DNA of 64,000 bases from Heliopora coerulea. Lineage: Eukaryota; Cnidaria; Anthozoa; Scleralcyonacea; Helioporidae. The translations under genes were made by a program, and so were the position numbers. Below, one piece after another: positions 48,593 through 60,600 of the stretch (position 1 is its first letter; each line of letters begins with the position of its first letter). The stretch covers positions 1,831,001 to 1,895,000 of the forward strand of contig JASJOG010000002.1 of NCBI GenBank assembly GCA_030142905.1, given 5' to 3'. A model generated the notes under the pieces. That model had not been told where the DNA came from and made no database searches. It saw only the letters and a program-made list of their open reading frames with translations.

Positions 48593-49432
48593 GTTTTTTT
48601 GAGTATAGGGCTTGACGATCATTCATCTATCTTAATATTTATAAATAGTTATACTTCAGGTCATAGAAAATTTAGACAAGCATATGGTTAACCTTTGCCT
48701 TGGTAGGAGACATCTATATCCTCTTTGATACCCATGACCTAAAGTAGCCTTGATCCTGGTATTTAGCCTTGGCAATTAATTTGTCACGAACAATAATCAT
48801 CAAGAGCTGCACAAATTTGCATAATGATGCTTGAGAAGTATCTCAAGATTTCATAATTCCCATACGTCCTCAGAATTCTGTTTGCAAACAGTAATAATCG
48901 CATCCTTAGACACTCCCAAGTTATTTAACCTTAGTATCATTACAAATATACGAACAAAATTCTGCTATTCGGACAAAACAACCAGCATAGCTAAGGGCGG
49001 ATATTTTTCTTTGATGGTAATTGACAACGGCAAATTCCGTCTGTACATGGAGTTGTTTGCTTTCGGATTTTTCGCCTTCTGTTTCCTTTTCTCGGTATCT
49101 GCTTTTATAAATATTTTACAAACTTTTTACTTCATTAAACCCCATTTATGATAAAAATAAAAGTAAACTTGAATGTCTACTTAGATAAATTCATCCATTA
49201 TTCAACAAAGTAATACTCGGCCTTCCGAACCAATTTCCGCCGTATAATTTACTTCCGCCGTGGGAACTTTTGCCTTCATGTTTCCACAAACGTTTGCCGT
49301 GACGTTTCCACAAACTTTTGCTGTGATGTTTCAATAAACTTTTGCCGTGATACTAAAAGGTCCTGTCGAACTCAATGTTTGCGTTGTTTTCAAAAGTTTT
49401 GTCGTGATACTTATGGGCCACCGTAGGTCAGG

Positions 49433-50940
49433 GTTAACGCACTTTTTCCCAGTAATGGCGAGATGCCCAAGTGGGTCTGAAATACGTGTGTGCAGAAGAT
49501 AGCAGGTTTGGCCGATATACAACGATTTACACTGTTGACACTTAAAACTATAAACCACACAGGATTTCAGACTCTTGAGAACCCGGTCCTTAAAGGGGGA
49601 AAAATGAGCCAAACGTAAAGAGGGACGAAAAACAAAACGAAGTTTTATATGTGGAAATGTACCGGAGCAGAGTTTACTTATGTGGGTGCGAATTTACAGT
49701 CTATGTTGACCAGTAAATGGCAAACAGAAATATAGGATCCTTTTAGGAGCAAGGGAAACTTTAGGTGCTGGTGAAAATATCTTGTTATGAAACGATTGAA
49801 TACAGTTGTCAATAAAGGAAATAATGTAACTGTTTAACAAGAATATTTTCTTAAAGCTCACATGTTGAGGCGTAATTAAAGGAGGCAAAGCAAGAGCAAT
49901 TATTGAAATAGCGGTGAAGAGTCGTGACTAGTCCTTTTTTACACTTGAAGGGGATAAAACTATTGCAGTTTGTATGTAACCCAGTAAAAGTGGGCTTTTG
50001 AAAAACTAAGGTTGAAAAGGTACCATTCTTCCGTGTAATTAAAATTTCAAGGAAAGGTAAAGTTTTGTCATTTTCGGTCTCTAGTGAAAAATTAATATAG
50101 AGATGCTGACTATCTTAATAATTTAGAAATTATGTCGTGTCATCTACATATCTTTGATAGTAAGCAGGTTTGAAATGAGAGGGACAGTTAGCTAGCAATG
50201 TTCGTTCATGATGATTGAGAAAAATTTCAGCGAAAACAGGTCCCAGTGGGGAACCCATGGCAACTCCGTCAGTCTGTTCATAAAGAACACCATTAAATAA
50301 AAATTGGCAATCTTTGACAGCAAAACGTAAAAGTGTAATAAATTCCTTACGTGTGAAATTCTGAAAATGAGTAGACTTGTTAAATAATTCTAAAATAATA
50401 ATATCTGTGCTTTAATCTAAAGGGATGTTGGCAAACAGGGATTTAATATCAAAATTGACCATGGTAAAATTATTAGTGTCAAAATTCAAATTAAGAAGTT
50501 CTTGAACGTAAGAGAAGTAGTCACTTACTGTTTATAAACCAGGCGAGATTGGACGGCAAGGAGCCAAAACTTTTGAAGGACCGTTAGCAAGAGTACCAAT
50601 GGCTGAGAGGATGGGCCTAAGGGGCACGCCAGTTTTATGGACTTTGGGCAGTCCATACAAGACACCCGGCGAGAGCCGGTTGGAAATAGTTTCTCATTGG
50701 TAGCATCCGAGATTGTTTCGTTTTTCTTCAGTTCACGGAGAAAGTTCTAAATTTCCGAGCGTCCGAAAGGATTTCTTCCATTCTCTTTCGGTAGTCTGAC
50801 CTGGCAATGATGACGACTCCGTTACCCTTGTCCGGTTTGATGATGTGGATGTTGGTATCGTTCCTCAAGTTCGACATGATACTCATTTCATCTTTGGAGA
50901 ATATGAAACTAGATCTGGGGTAGCTTCTATAGCCGGAGAG
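49433..50940 (-). pseudogene. Penelope-like RT plus GIY-YIG endonuclease, broken
   Basis: In minus-strand order: HIIKPDKGNGVVIIARSDY (about 50770-50850); GLPKVHKTGVPLRPILSAIG (about 50600-50665); YEQTDGVAMGSPLGPVFAEI (about 50215-50285); the catalytic YVDD at about 50137-50155, with a stop soon after; SLAPKRILYFCLPFTGQH (about 49700-49760); and a GIY-YIG nuclease start, VVYSFKCQQCKSLYIGQT (about 49500-49560). This order is that of Penelope-like retroelements with a C-terminal nuclease. Several frameshifts and stops make it inactive. Its 3' end is cut by the foldback element, and what lies before 49433 belongs to that element. Confidence 0.85.
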
Positions 50941-51235
50941 AGCTATATCCTATATCTCGTGTAATTTGCTGGGCTATTTTATTTGTACTTCGCCTAAACG
51001 AAAAGGTATCCTCTCACCAGGGTAACCCTAGCAAGCTGGTTGGGTCACCCTACCCCTAGGGCCACCCTAGCAGTCATGTAAACGAAACGCAGGAAGACGA
51101 TCGACTAGAGTGACCCTTCTAGAAGGGTCACTGTACCTCCATGTAAACAAGCCCTGAGAATTTCATTAGCCCCCAATTCTCAACTCTGTCCCCCTGTTGC
51201 CCTCTCCTTAGCAAAAAATCTAGTTACGCCACTAC

Positions 51236-51572
51236 CAACTTAGACCGTTTATACAAACCCGAACTAAATATTACTGTTCCTAAAAAGGGAAGCTAAATAC
51301 CAATTGCAAGTAGTTGTGGTTTCCAACGATGTCCAACCACTAACGGGGCAGGAATAAATTTTTGCGTACCGGAAAGCCAAGGGTAGCCACGCTACTGGTT
51401 TAAGCCTCCGAAATCCCTCCCCCCTTGGTTACGTCACTGGAAATATGCTTACTAAGGCTTGGTCACAGAGTAAATAATCCAATTGGATTATTTACTCTGT
51501 GAGTTGGTGGAACTAGGTAGTGTTTGAGTTGTTCTTTTAACGTAAAGCTAATATAAAGCTGTTCAAACAAAG
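51236..51572 (+). promoter_or_regulatory. Conserved region immediately upstream of gene B
   Basis: Counterpart of 31680-31999 and similar throughout, ending in CAAAGATGA at the start codon (A at -3). It carries one clear difference: a palindrome at 51464-51501. No unambiguous TATA box; TAATATAAAG at 51550-51559 is a weak candidate. Confidence 0.4.
51464..51501. repeat. Perfect 38-bp palindrome 71 bp before gene B start codon
   Basis: The half-site is CACAGAGTAAATAATCCAA followed by its exact complement. Gene A's otherwise similar upstream region lacks it. It could form a hairpin in the 5' UTR RNA or a cruciform in DNA, or be a minimal transposon insertion. Confidence 0.85.
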
Positions 51573-51627
51573 ATGATTGAAATGCAAGAAACCTGTTTGT
51601 ATATCCTGCTAATTACGGTTACTCCAG
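51573..51627 (+). CDS. Gene B exon 1: signal peptide
   Basis: Encodes MIEMQETCLYILLITVTP plus one base, with a strong donor CCAG|GTAAGA. It differs from gene A by L6E and I17T and one silent change. The 5.8-kb intron that follows shares blocks with gene A's intron 1. Confidence 0.75.
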
Positions 51628-54600
51628 GTAAGATACTACTTAGTCATTCCGAGCATAAGCACTACGTGACAACTTGGTGAGGACAAACGCCAAAGTTTCG
51701 TTTATAGCGTGACCTATCAGCGAGAACAGCAGTATCACGACGGACATTCCCAGAGAAATTAAACAGGAATTCGATATCATTTACTCCAATTACTTCCTCT
51801 CAGTGACCTTCCTGCTCTCTTGTGTTTGTATGTATTTTGAAAGACGTCCTTTTATAATTTCTGATGCAGTTAATGTAGGGTTGAACGTATCACAAGCGAC
51901 TGTGGGAACGTGAAATAAAGCAGTCTTGAATAATTTGCTAAATAATAAAGTGTACATAGTGAACACGTCGGTCAAACATGCCATAAAGGATACAAATATT
52001 CTGGTTTTTTCTAAGATAAAAGGTTGATTTTGAGACAAAAGTTACTTAGGACTTTGAATTTCATGTTGTCTATGGAATAGCTGACATCAGCATTTCGTAG
52101 ATCACATTATTTCGAAGTTTGTTTGAATTATCCATCCGCTGCAGAAGATCTAACGGTCCACTTCAATTATACTAACTGGTTTAACTGCAAATTGCAGTCC
52201 TTATTAGGTTCAAGTTTGGAGGGAAACCAATGGTAGTTGGTTAAAATCAAGCGGGTGATTGGGACAATTGTTACCATTGGTTGGGAAAATATTTTTACCT
52301 AAAATTTCTCATGTAAAATAAATCACCACATATGGTACTTTTCAAAACTTTTTTGTCTGAATTTTTATTAAATATCTTTTACAGGAAATTATTTATGAAA
52401 AGTACTTTTTTTGTAGTCTTCAAGGTTCTTAACTAGAAATTTTTTCCAACAAGTTGTGGAGTAGCTTCCCATTGATAGGGGACAAACTATTACATATTAT
52501 TTTTTTTGATTATCTCCCCACATTTATAAATATTGGTTGTACCTTATGAATAAGTGAATGTTTGCAGATCTGGGAAGCCAATAATATACTAGAGCTTACA
52601 TTTCATATTTACCATAAAATTCTCAAAGTAGCAGTCCATCAAAAGTAATGTAATAGTTTGGAGATAATAAAAATAGCTTAAAGTAGTGCCACCTAAAGTG
52701 TAAAGTTAATTTTTTTATCAGACATAGATGAATTGTAGAGTGACATGATTCCTGCAGACACATCTATGTATATATGTATAGGTGCAGGAAAGAAAGCAAC
52801 AACAAAGTAGTCAACAATTTTATTATGAACAAGGTGTAAACATCCCAGTAAATGATAAAAGCAATCAAAGTGCACTCCAGTTAAAAAAGATACATAGTTC
52901 AAAGATATTCAAATATATGAAGTTTCATTATATAACCAAACAGAAACAAAGAATAAACATTTTACAATTTTGTACAGTAACTTATTTCTAACTTCTTCAA
53001 CAACATCAGATATCCTGGCAGCTGAAATAAGTTAGTTTTCTTTACCACTGTAAAGTTAGGCCTCCCCCAAAAGTAGTGACTCCTAATGGGTAGTAAACCT
53101 GAAAATAATGGGGCATCTACGTTGGGAATTCTATGACCATTATGTTCCAAGTGTCTGTCTTAGCTAGGACAAAGCTCTGAAATAAATACAGTTTACCCAG
53201 TTAACATTCAGTTCCAATGATAACTTTAAGAAGTTCTTCAGCAGTAATCAGGTAAAGTATAATTCCAACTGGTATAATTGCCCTTATAATAAGAAATCTG
53301 AATTATTGATGAATTGTTGAACTTTTTGTGCTATTATCTCAGCTAAAATCATTTGAATCCTCACCAGTTTTGAAAAAAATGAATCTTTATAATTATGTAT
53401 TTATGTCTGAAGAACTTTACAATATTCCTGTTTGTGTTGTACTGGACACCTAATCACTTACTTTAGGCTTATGATTGTATATTCTGCAGCTCATATTGTT
53501 TAGTTGTTAATAGTACTTGGAATTATAATACTTACTAGTGATGACATTTTTTAGTCAGCTATTGTAATATTTACACAAGCATGTAGAGGTTATTGGGTTT
53601 TTTCCTGTTTGCTTTAGGTTGATAGAGATTACTCTAATAGAGATTGCCAAATTAGAATAGGTGGGTGGGCAGTTATTGCATTTGCAGGCAATAGTGTTAC
53701 CAGACTTCCTAGCCTTGGGGCAAAGACAACACAATTCAAAGCTGATTTAAGGGGGCCAAAACCCTTGATAAATATTCTAAATTCAGGATGAGAAAAGGAA
53801 ATTATTGAGGAAATGGGATACTGAACTTCCATGACATTTGTTACAATAACACTGTTAAATATCCTCATTTCTTATTCAATATGCTTTAATTTTTTGAATA
53901 GCTCCTAAGAAATGTCAGTCTTACATTCTGATTACTTGTCAAGCAGGGCAAAATAATGGCAAAATAATTTATGCTGGGGGGCAAATGCAACCCATGCCTG
54001 ATCCCTCTCTTAGTCCTGCTATTGGTTACTTGTACTTTGTCATGTAGGTATCAGTGGCTTTGGTGTGACATAAGTGACAAAATATTTCGATGTTTTCGAC
54101 CGCTATGGTCACAATTCCAACCTGCTAACTTGTGAGTTTAATCCGTTAAGTGGCAAGGGCACACTTTATGATTTTATTCTGGCTTATGTTGAACGATTTT
54201 ACTCGTCAAGCGGTTGAGTCCTGTCCCAGAACGAGTTAACAGTCATCTCCTTAACCCATTCAAGAGAAAGGAGCACACTTCCTGATGTTACTTGTAAAGC
54301 GGGGATGAGCCCTGCCCCTTAATGAGTTAAAAGCGGTTTTCAATAGCGACAACATGGTGCAAGTATTGGTATTATTATTCATTTATAAATATTAAAAAGT
54401 ATATTTGACTGCCAAATTACTAGAACGTAGTTGAGCACTGATGCATACGTAAATTTTGGGAACGGCTTTATTTCTCTTTCATTGACATTTATCGTTTTAA
54501 GATAAGAGATTTTGCTAGCCTCCACAGTTAACCGATACTCTGTACCGGTATGAGTTCTTTTTTACGGTACAGACTCATGTACAATCGGTACACCTTATGG

Positions 54601-57600
54601 GCCAAATTTAAAGTAACAAACAGTTGGGGAATCCACCAACCATTCATTGTAATTAGCACAATCAAAACGCTTGGTTAACAAACTTTTTAATTCGCATATT
54701 CTAAATCAAAAATACATGTATCGATCGTTATTAATATATTAGGTATTATAATCCCACTGTATTGTTTCCAATTATATATTCACTGTATAATTTACGTTGG
54801 GCAGCAGTACATGTCGTTAAAACTTATTCTTTCACCAATCTCACAGTGTCAATTTTAACTCAAGAGAAAATGACTTTGGCGTCCAAGTTGGATCAATTAT
54901 CATGTTTTCATTGCCAGTGTACGACTGTAATCTATATTAAAGCACCGAGTAAAGTTCTAAGGCCAAACAGAAAATTTATCGGTACAAAAACCCGGTTACT
55001 TATTTTTCTGTTAGAAGACAACTTTTTACCGGTAAAAACCGGCGTATACCGGTGTAGTGCAATCTCTGGTGATCATAGAACTAGTAAAATCGATGACGAA
55101 GTTGGCAAATGTAGACACGACTAGAATGTATTTATTGTCTTTATCTATTTATACTAGATAACCCTATGAGCTAGTTAAGCCGCTCTCCTTAGAGGTCTGG
55201 TAAAGGTGACCCCTTATGGGTCTAGTGTTACTACAGGATGGAAGCGGAGTACGCGGAGGAAACCTGCGATACTTGGTAGAGTCAAACTAGACAACACTCT
55301 TATCACTTGTGAGCAAGGTAACTTTAATAAGACAACTGCACGGAGCCCGAATCGAACACAAGTCACGATGGTGTGAGACGTGTCCATTACCACTGAGCCA
55401 CCTGCAGCCCTGTTGGACGTTATCGCACAGTCGCTGAACTATTGTTCCATTTGAGGAAAAGTTCCGTACATAAATGAAGGAGCATGGGCATGACAACAAA
55501 AGCCTGTATGAACGCAGCGTATCAGTGGAAACGCTATGTTGGACGGGACGACTTTTAACGATTACTTACTATGCAACGTGTTACTGCAAGAAAAATTGTC
55601 AATAATTTTTTACATTTGGGGTATTAGGAACATTGATTGTTTTTCCGTTCAATAATTTCTACTTTTGAAATTGTCGTTAAAACATCTACTCGTGTAACAT
55701 GCTGTCTAGCTAAAGGTCAATAGGAAAACAAAGGAGAACTGTTCAGGGACTCCAACATGTCCATCAGCTGAAATCGAAGACCAAATCAGTGGCGGATCCA
55801 TAGGAAGCGGCCGATTTGCAGGGGGTTCTTGAGGCGGACGATGGATGTATTTCATAACAGATTAACTTAGAGTAATCTAGGTCATGTTTAGGCCAAATTT
55901 TTCTAAAAATTAGAAGCTAGAACGGATTAAAAAACTTCATTCATAGGGTTAGTATATTATGTAAATAGTTACAATAGTTTTGTATGTAATATTGTACATT
56001 TTCCCACTTAATTGTATGTAATCACGGCCCTTTGAAAACCAGCTTTTCCTGAATTAGCTGCCTTGTTGAAATGATTTTAATTGAAGACTAAAGCTTAGTG
56101 TCTGATTAAGTCCAGTCGGTTCAATGGCTTGGCTTGACTTGAGTAGAGCAGAGCTAGGTTATAAAGTTGTAAGGAGAGTAAAATCGAGTAAAATTGACTG
56201 GCGTTAGCCACTGTAAAACCGTCTGGAGTTAGCTAGAGTAAAATTCTAAAAATCGGGTATGGACCGAAAGTTAACCCTTTAGCGACCGGAGTCCTCCCCA
56301 TCACGAGCTGTTAGAATGATCTGGCCTTAGGCAGAGTAAAGCAGTAAAGCTCGTCATCAGTCGGGAAAATGTTTATGGTGGACTCGACAATCCTTCATTT
56401 TTAAGATCAAGTCGGAATTTAGTCGAGCCGTTTCAAGTTAAGATTCACGAGTCAAGACCGAGACGAGTTGCTTGGAGTTACCGACTCGAGTCGAGTCGAG
56501 TCAAGGCATCTTTCAGCAAGGACCCAAGTCAAGTATTGTCGCCAAAAATATAGGCTCGAGTCCTAGTTAATGAATCCAATCGTTACTACACTGTATCAGT
56601 GTTATCTGCTAAATGATGGGCGTCGATGGGTGGGAGACGGAGGGGCGTTTCTCCTCATCTTCAAGAGAAGGAGACAATACATCAATTTCCCCCCACACGA
56701 ATTTTGGTTGGCCGTTGTATAGCCCACTTACATTTATTCCCCTGCTAGAGGTAATATACTTATAAACAAAAGAATTTAGATGAATTTATTCGATCTGTTG
56801 AGCGTCGGAAGTTTGAAGTTGTCCTCCAAATGGATTGTTTAGCATATGAGTGCAAATGGTTATTAAAAATCGTACTCCTTAATGAAGTGGACCGAATAGT
56901 GCGGTTTGTCTTGTAAGGGCATCGAAGTTGCCCCACAAAGCATTGGCCTAGCGCTTCATCATGACACCATGCACTTGCTTGCCGAAGTGGCGGATCCACA
57001 ATTGAAAACCTTCTGGTTTTTCAGTTGTTGAGTAATAGCAAGTTTCGTTCATAATTTATAAGAACGCTTAGGCTGTCGTGAAATGGCAACAAATACGGGT
57101 TCGTTTCCAAATAAAGTTAAAGTGTAAAATTTGTCGAAACCAAGTCTCAAAATGCACGAAGGCATCAGAGACGTTATGCTTTACAACTTATACTTGGAAC
57201 CCAGCTAAGGGAGCTCTTCCTTCCCCCTTGGCTTTGCGACCAGACTGTGCTTCCCACCCCACCCCACCCCACCCCACCCCCCTCCACCACACACTTCAAC
57301 TTATGAATTGACGTCCATTTGCAAAATACATAAATATAATGATAGAAATAGCATTTCTACATTACTCTTTGTTTAACTTCTTGCTTTCTTTTTCGTCCGA
57401 CTATCTAGTGATCTCTAAGGTTATGCTGACGATCTCACCCTATAACCATGTCGTGGAAGAAAATAAACCATTCACATTGGCTTGTACTGCCACAGAAACA
57501 GAAAAGAAGGAAATAAAGGGGAATATTTCTTGGAAAATTCATTCCTATAACGGAAACCCTGAGATAGATATTCAAAACGCTTCTGACACCAGAATTACAG

Positions 57601-60600
57601 TAATAAAAAGTGAAGGTAAGTGCAACCCGAGTATAACGTCAAGTGTAAAGTCTTTTGGTTCATACGTAACTTTCGAATACCATAAGTTAAAAATGGCTAG
57701 AATGGGAGTTCCCTGAAGTTTACGTTATTTCTACGGCAGGATACCGAAATAAGTCCAATAACTTGTCCTAGACAGCTAAAACTAGGTTTTGGACAACTAG
57801 TTTGGTCAATCCGTTTGTCCATAACGATTGAGTTTTTCCTGACTGGATAGGTTAAAAACTAGATTCGGAACAAACTAGTGTCAAACATTCCGACACTTGC
57901 TAGGCCAATTAATCTGACGTCGGATAACTCCGACAACTGAGAGAATTGATCTTGTGACTGAATTTTCCTGTCTGGATGCCGTATAACGGATGTGTTTACA
58001 AAGAAACATTAGAAATACCGTGGAATTAGGCGACAGCTCTCCGTGGGCAGTCAATTAAATGAAGCAAGCTCAGAACTTTAACTTGTTGACTTTAACTGAG
58101 TCGTGTTTTTACCCTCAGTGATTTTAGTCATTCTTTATTAAACGAACGATCGGGTTGTTTATGTTATATTTACAACACGAGCATTTGCTTGCAAGTGACT
58201 AAATGCTTCAGATCTTAATTTTCAATTCCCTTACTGTTTTGTAGATAAACGCAGCATTAGAAGTTCGTTGTCAGTGTCAAAACCTCCACTTATTTACCGT
58301 CCGTTGTTTTATTATTGCTACTTCGAAAACCGTGGCAGTCCACAGATTTTCTCACTTGTACTCTTAGAAGGTTTGTGTGAGACCTTTTCATGTTCATTCG
58401 AGATACATGTTTACAAAACAACGTGACTCGTTCGCGAACTCTGATTGATTAATACCCTTGTTTGGATAAGAGTATCCAAGCACGGAAAATTCCCCTCCAA
58501 AAGTGTACTGAAGTTTGTTTTGCATGTTCAGTCTAATTGATTTATGAAAGAAACTCGTTACGGCTTTTGTGTGTTTGAATTCTGTGATTCAAACACTTGC
58601 TATATCTCATTACTTTCAAAAACACAAAAAAACCCCTTATTTTTCGTCTTTTTAACTACGTTTATGTGGCTTCGCTTTGTTGACCAGGGTTTGATTTTCA
58701 TATTCTTGTCTCTGATTGGTAGTTGATGATTTCCTGGAGAATTGCTTACTTGATGATTGTGTTTATTAAAATAACTGTTTTTCGTCTGTCGCTCTTTTAT
58801 GCCTTAAGCTGTATACGTACCAGGCTAAATGACTCTAATGATAAGTGAAATTTTGCTGTGAAAAATCAATTTTCCGTTTAGTTTCCACATTCAAAAGTTA
58901 GGTGAAAATTATTTGTCAAGCCTTGAGTATGTGTTTTTGAAAGAAGGCGCCCTAAGAAGTGCCACAAACTTCATCACGATGATTACTTGTATTGGAGGTG
59001 TTTGGTTTTTGTAACTGATGATTAGCATTTTCCACTTTACTTATAAATCATTACAAATGAAACGGCGAGATCTAAAACCTTTACTGGCTAACTCAAAGGT
59101 AGAATTCAGGCTCTTTAAATGCATTTTAGCATCCAAAAGTTGCATGGATTTTTAACTATCTTGACCTTAAATAGTTCAGTCGTGAAAAGACCGATTTCTC
59201 AAAAACGAAATTTACCTCAGTTGCTATCGATCCATTTCAAATGTCTAGATCATGGTTGTTGTCAGTTTCTTTTCTTTTGGAATCCGATCTACATTTTTTT
59301 TCTTGTTTCCTTTTTTTCTTTCCCCTTTTTAGAGGGTAGCATCCCAAATGTTACGATATTTAATTCAACGACTTTAACAGAATTGTCATTTATCGAAGCG
59401 AGATTTGGGGAAACCGTGCCACTGGCTTGTCAGCTTTCCTATGAAAATAGCGGACCGACTGACAAAACTCATTTTAAATTGTCAGTAAGTTGGAAAAAAG
59501 ACGGTAACAACAGAAGTATTGCGGAAGAACCAATCCAGTACAAGGCTGGAAATAACGTTCTTACTTACAATCATGCTGTAACCATTGGAAAATCTAGTGA
59601 TGGAGGAACGTACTGGTGTCAATCCCATTTCATATTTTATCAGATCAGTTACGAACGAAATGCAAGTGTGGAACTAAAAAGTAAGTTTCTTTAAACCGGG
59701 TCACTTGTATATACTAACAGTCCTTTTTCAACTAACGGTGTCATACAAAATCCATGGAGTGCATCGGAAGCATTCATGGAACGTGAAAGTAGAATATTAT
59801 CTGTAATGATGTGTTTTCCGATTTCTATCTGATAACTTTTTTACATCTTTCGCAGTGGCGAAGCTGATCATAAATGACTGGTCATGCTATTGTGACTTCA
59901 GGGTGGATGTGAGCGCCGAAGGCGCAAGCCCCCTCTAGGGGGGTCCAGGAGCATGCTCCTCCGGAAAATTTTGAGACCTGGAGTCTTGGAAATGTCATTT
60001 CCTGCATTTTGAGGATAGTTTTTAAGAATTCTGAGCACCACAAAATGTTGTTCAAAGTAAGCAAAGTACAACATATTTTGGGCTGTTTTATCTTATGTCA
60101 GAGCCTATTGCCATGCTTATGGAGCACTGACAAAGCTGTGAGTGAATCAAACATTGATAGCCATGAATGATGAGCAAGTCTAGCCCAACATTACTGTTTA
60201 ACTAAACATAGAAGTGGAGACTTACTGTAAGTATAAAATATTTACCATGATTATGCTTGAAAAATACTTAAGTGAATTGGTCCTCAATGCTTTTAACACT
60301 GAGTTCACCTCGAGTCTTCTTTCATGGATTTATTCATTGCATTCAGTTTCACTGTGAATGGTTTTTCTTTCCTTTGTAAAGATTTTTCACTGAATTCATC
60401 ACATCATGCATGCAGATGTACAAATGGCAGGCAGCACATTCTTAACCAGCAATAAGTCATCACAGTAATGAATAGCTTGAAAATGTCATGGAGAAACAGA
60501 ATCACTGAATGAATATTTCTGACACTTCATACAGCAACTTGTCTATTTATTCAGCAAAAAGTCATCATATAATAATGAACCACATCAACAATAATCTGTC

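Larger units (their letters stand above)
47611..49420. mobile_element. Foldback-type element with about 0.5-kb inverted arms
   Basis: Left arm 47611-48121 and right arm 48828-49420 are near-identical reverse complements. The 104-codon frame inside each arm is the same in both, but it lies antisense between arms and has no known domain. Outer ends read TGACCCACAAGTATCACGGC and, inverted, TGGCCCATAAGTATCACGAC. The right arm is about 80 bp longer through extra 24-bp units (GTTTCCACAAACTTTTGCCG-like, 49260-49355). The roughly 700-bp loop carries tRNA-like pieces. There is no transposase, so it is non-autonomous. Its right end abuts the Penelope-like relic. Confidence 0.75.

Noticed and set aside
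47796..49151. Two identical-looking proteins of 106-114 residues on opposite strands.
   Set aside because: They are the two arms of the foldback element read antisense to each other; identity follows from arm similarity and there is no domain.
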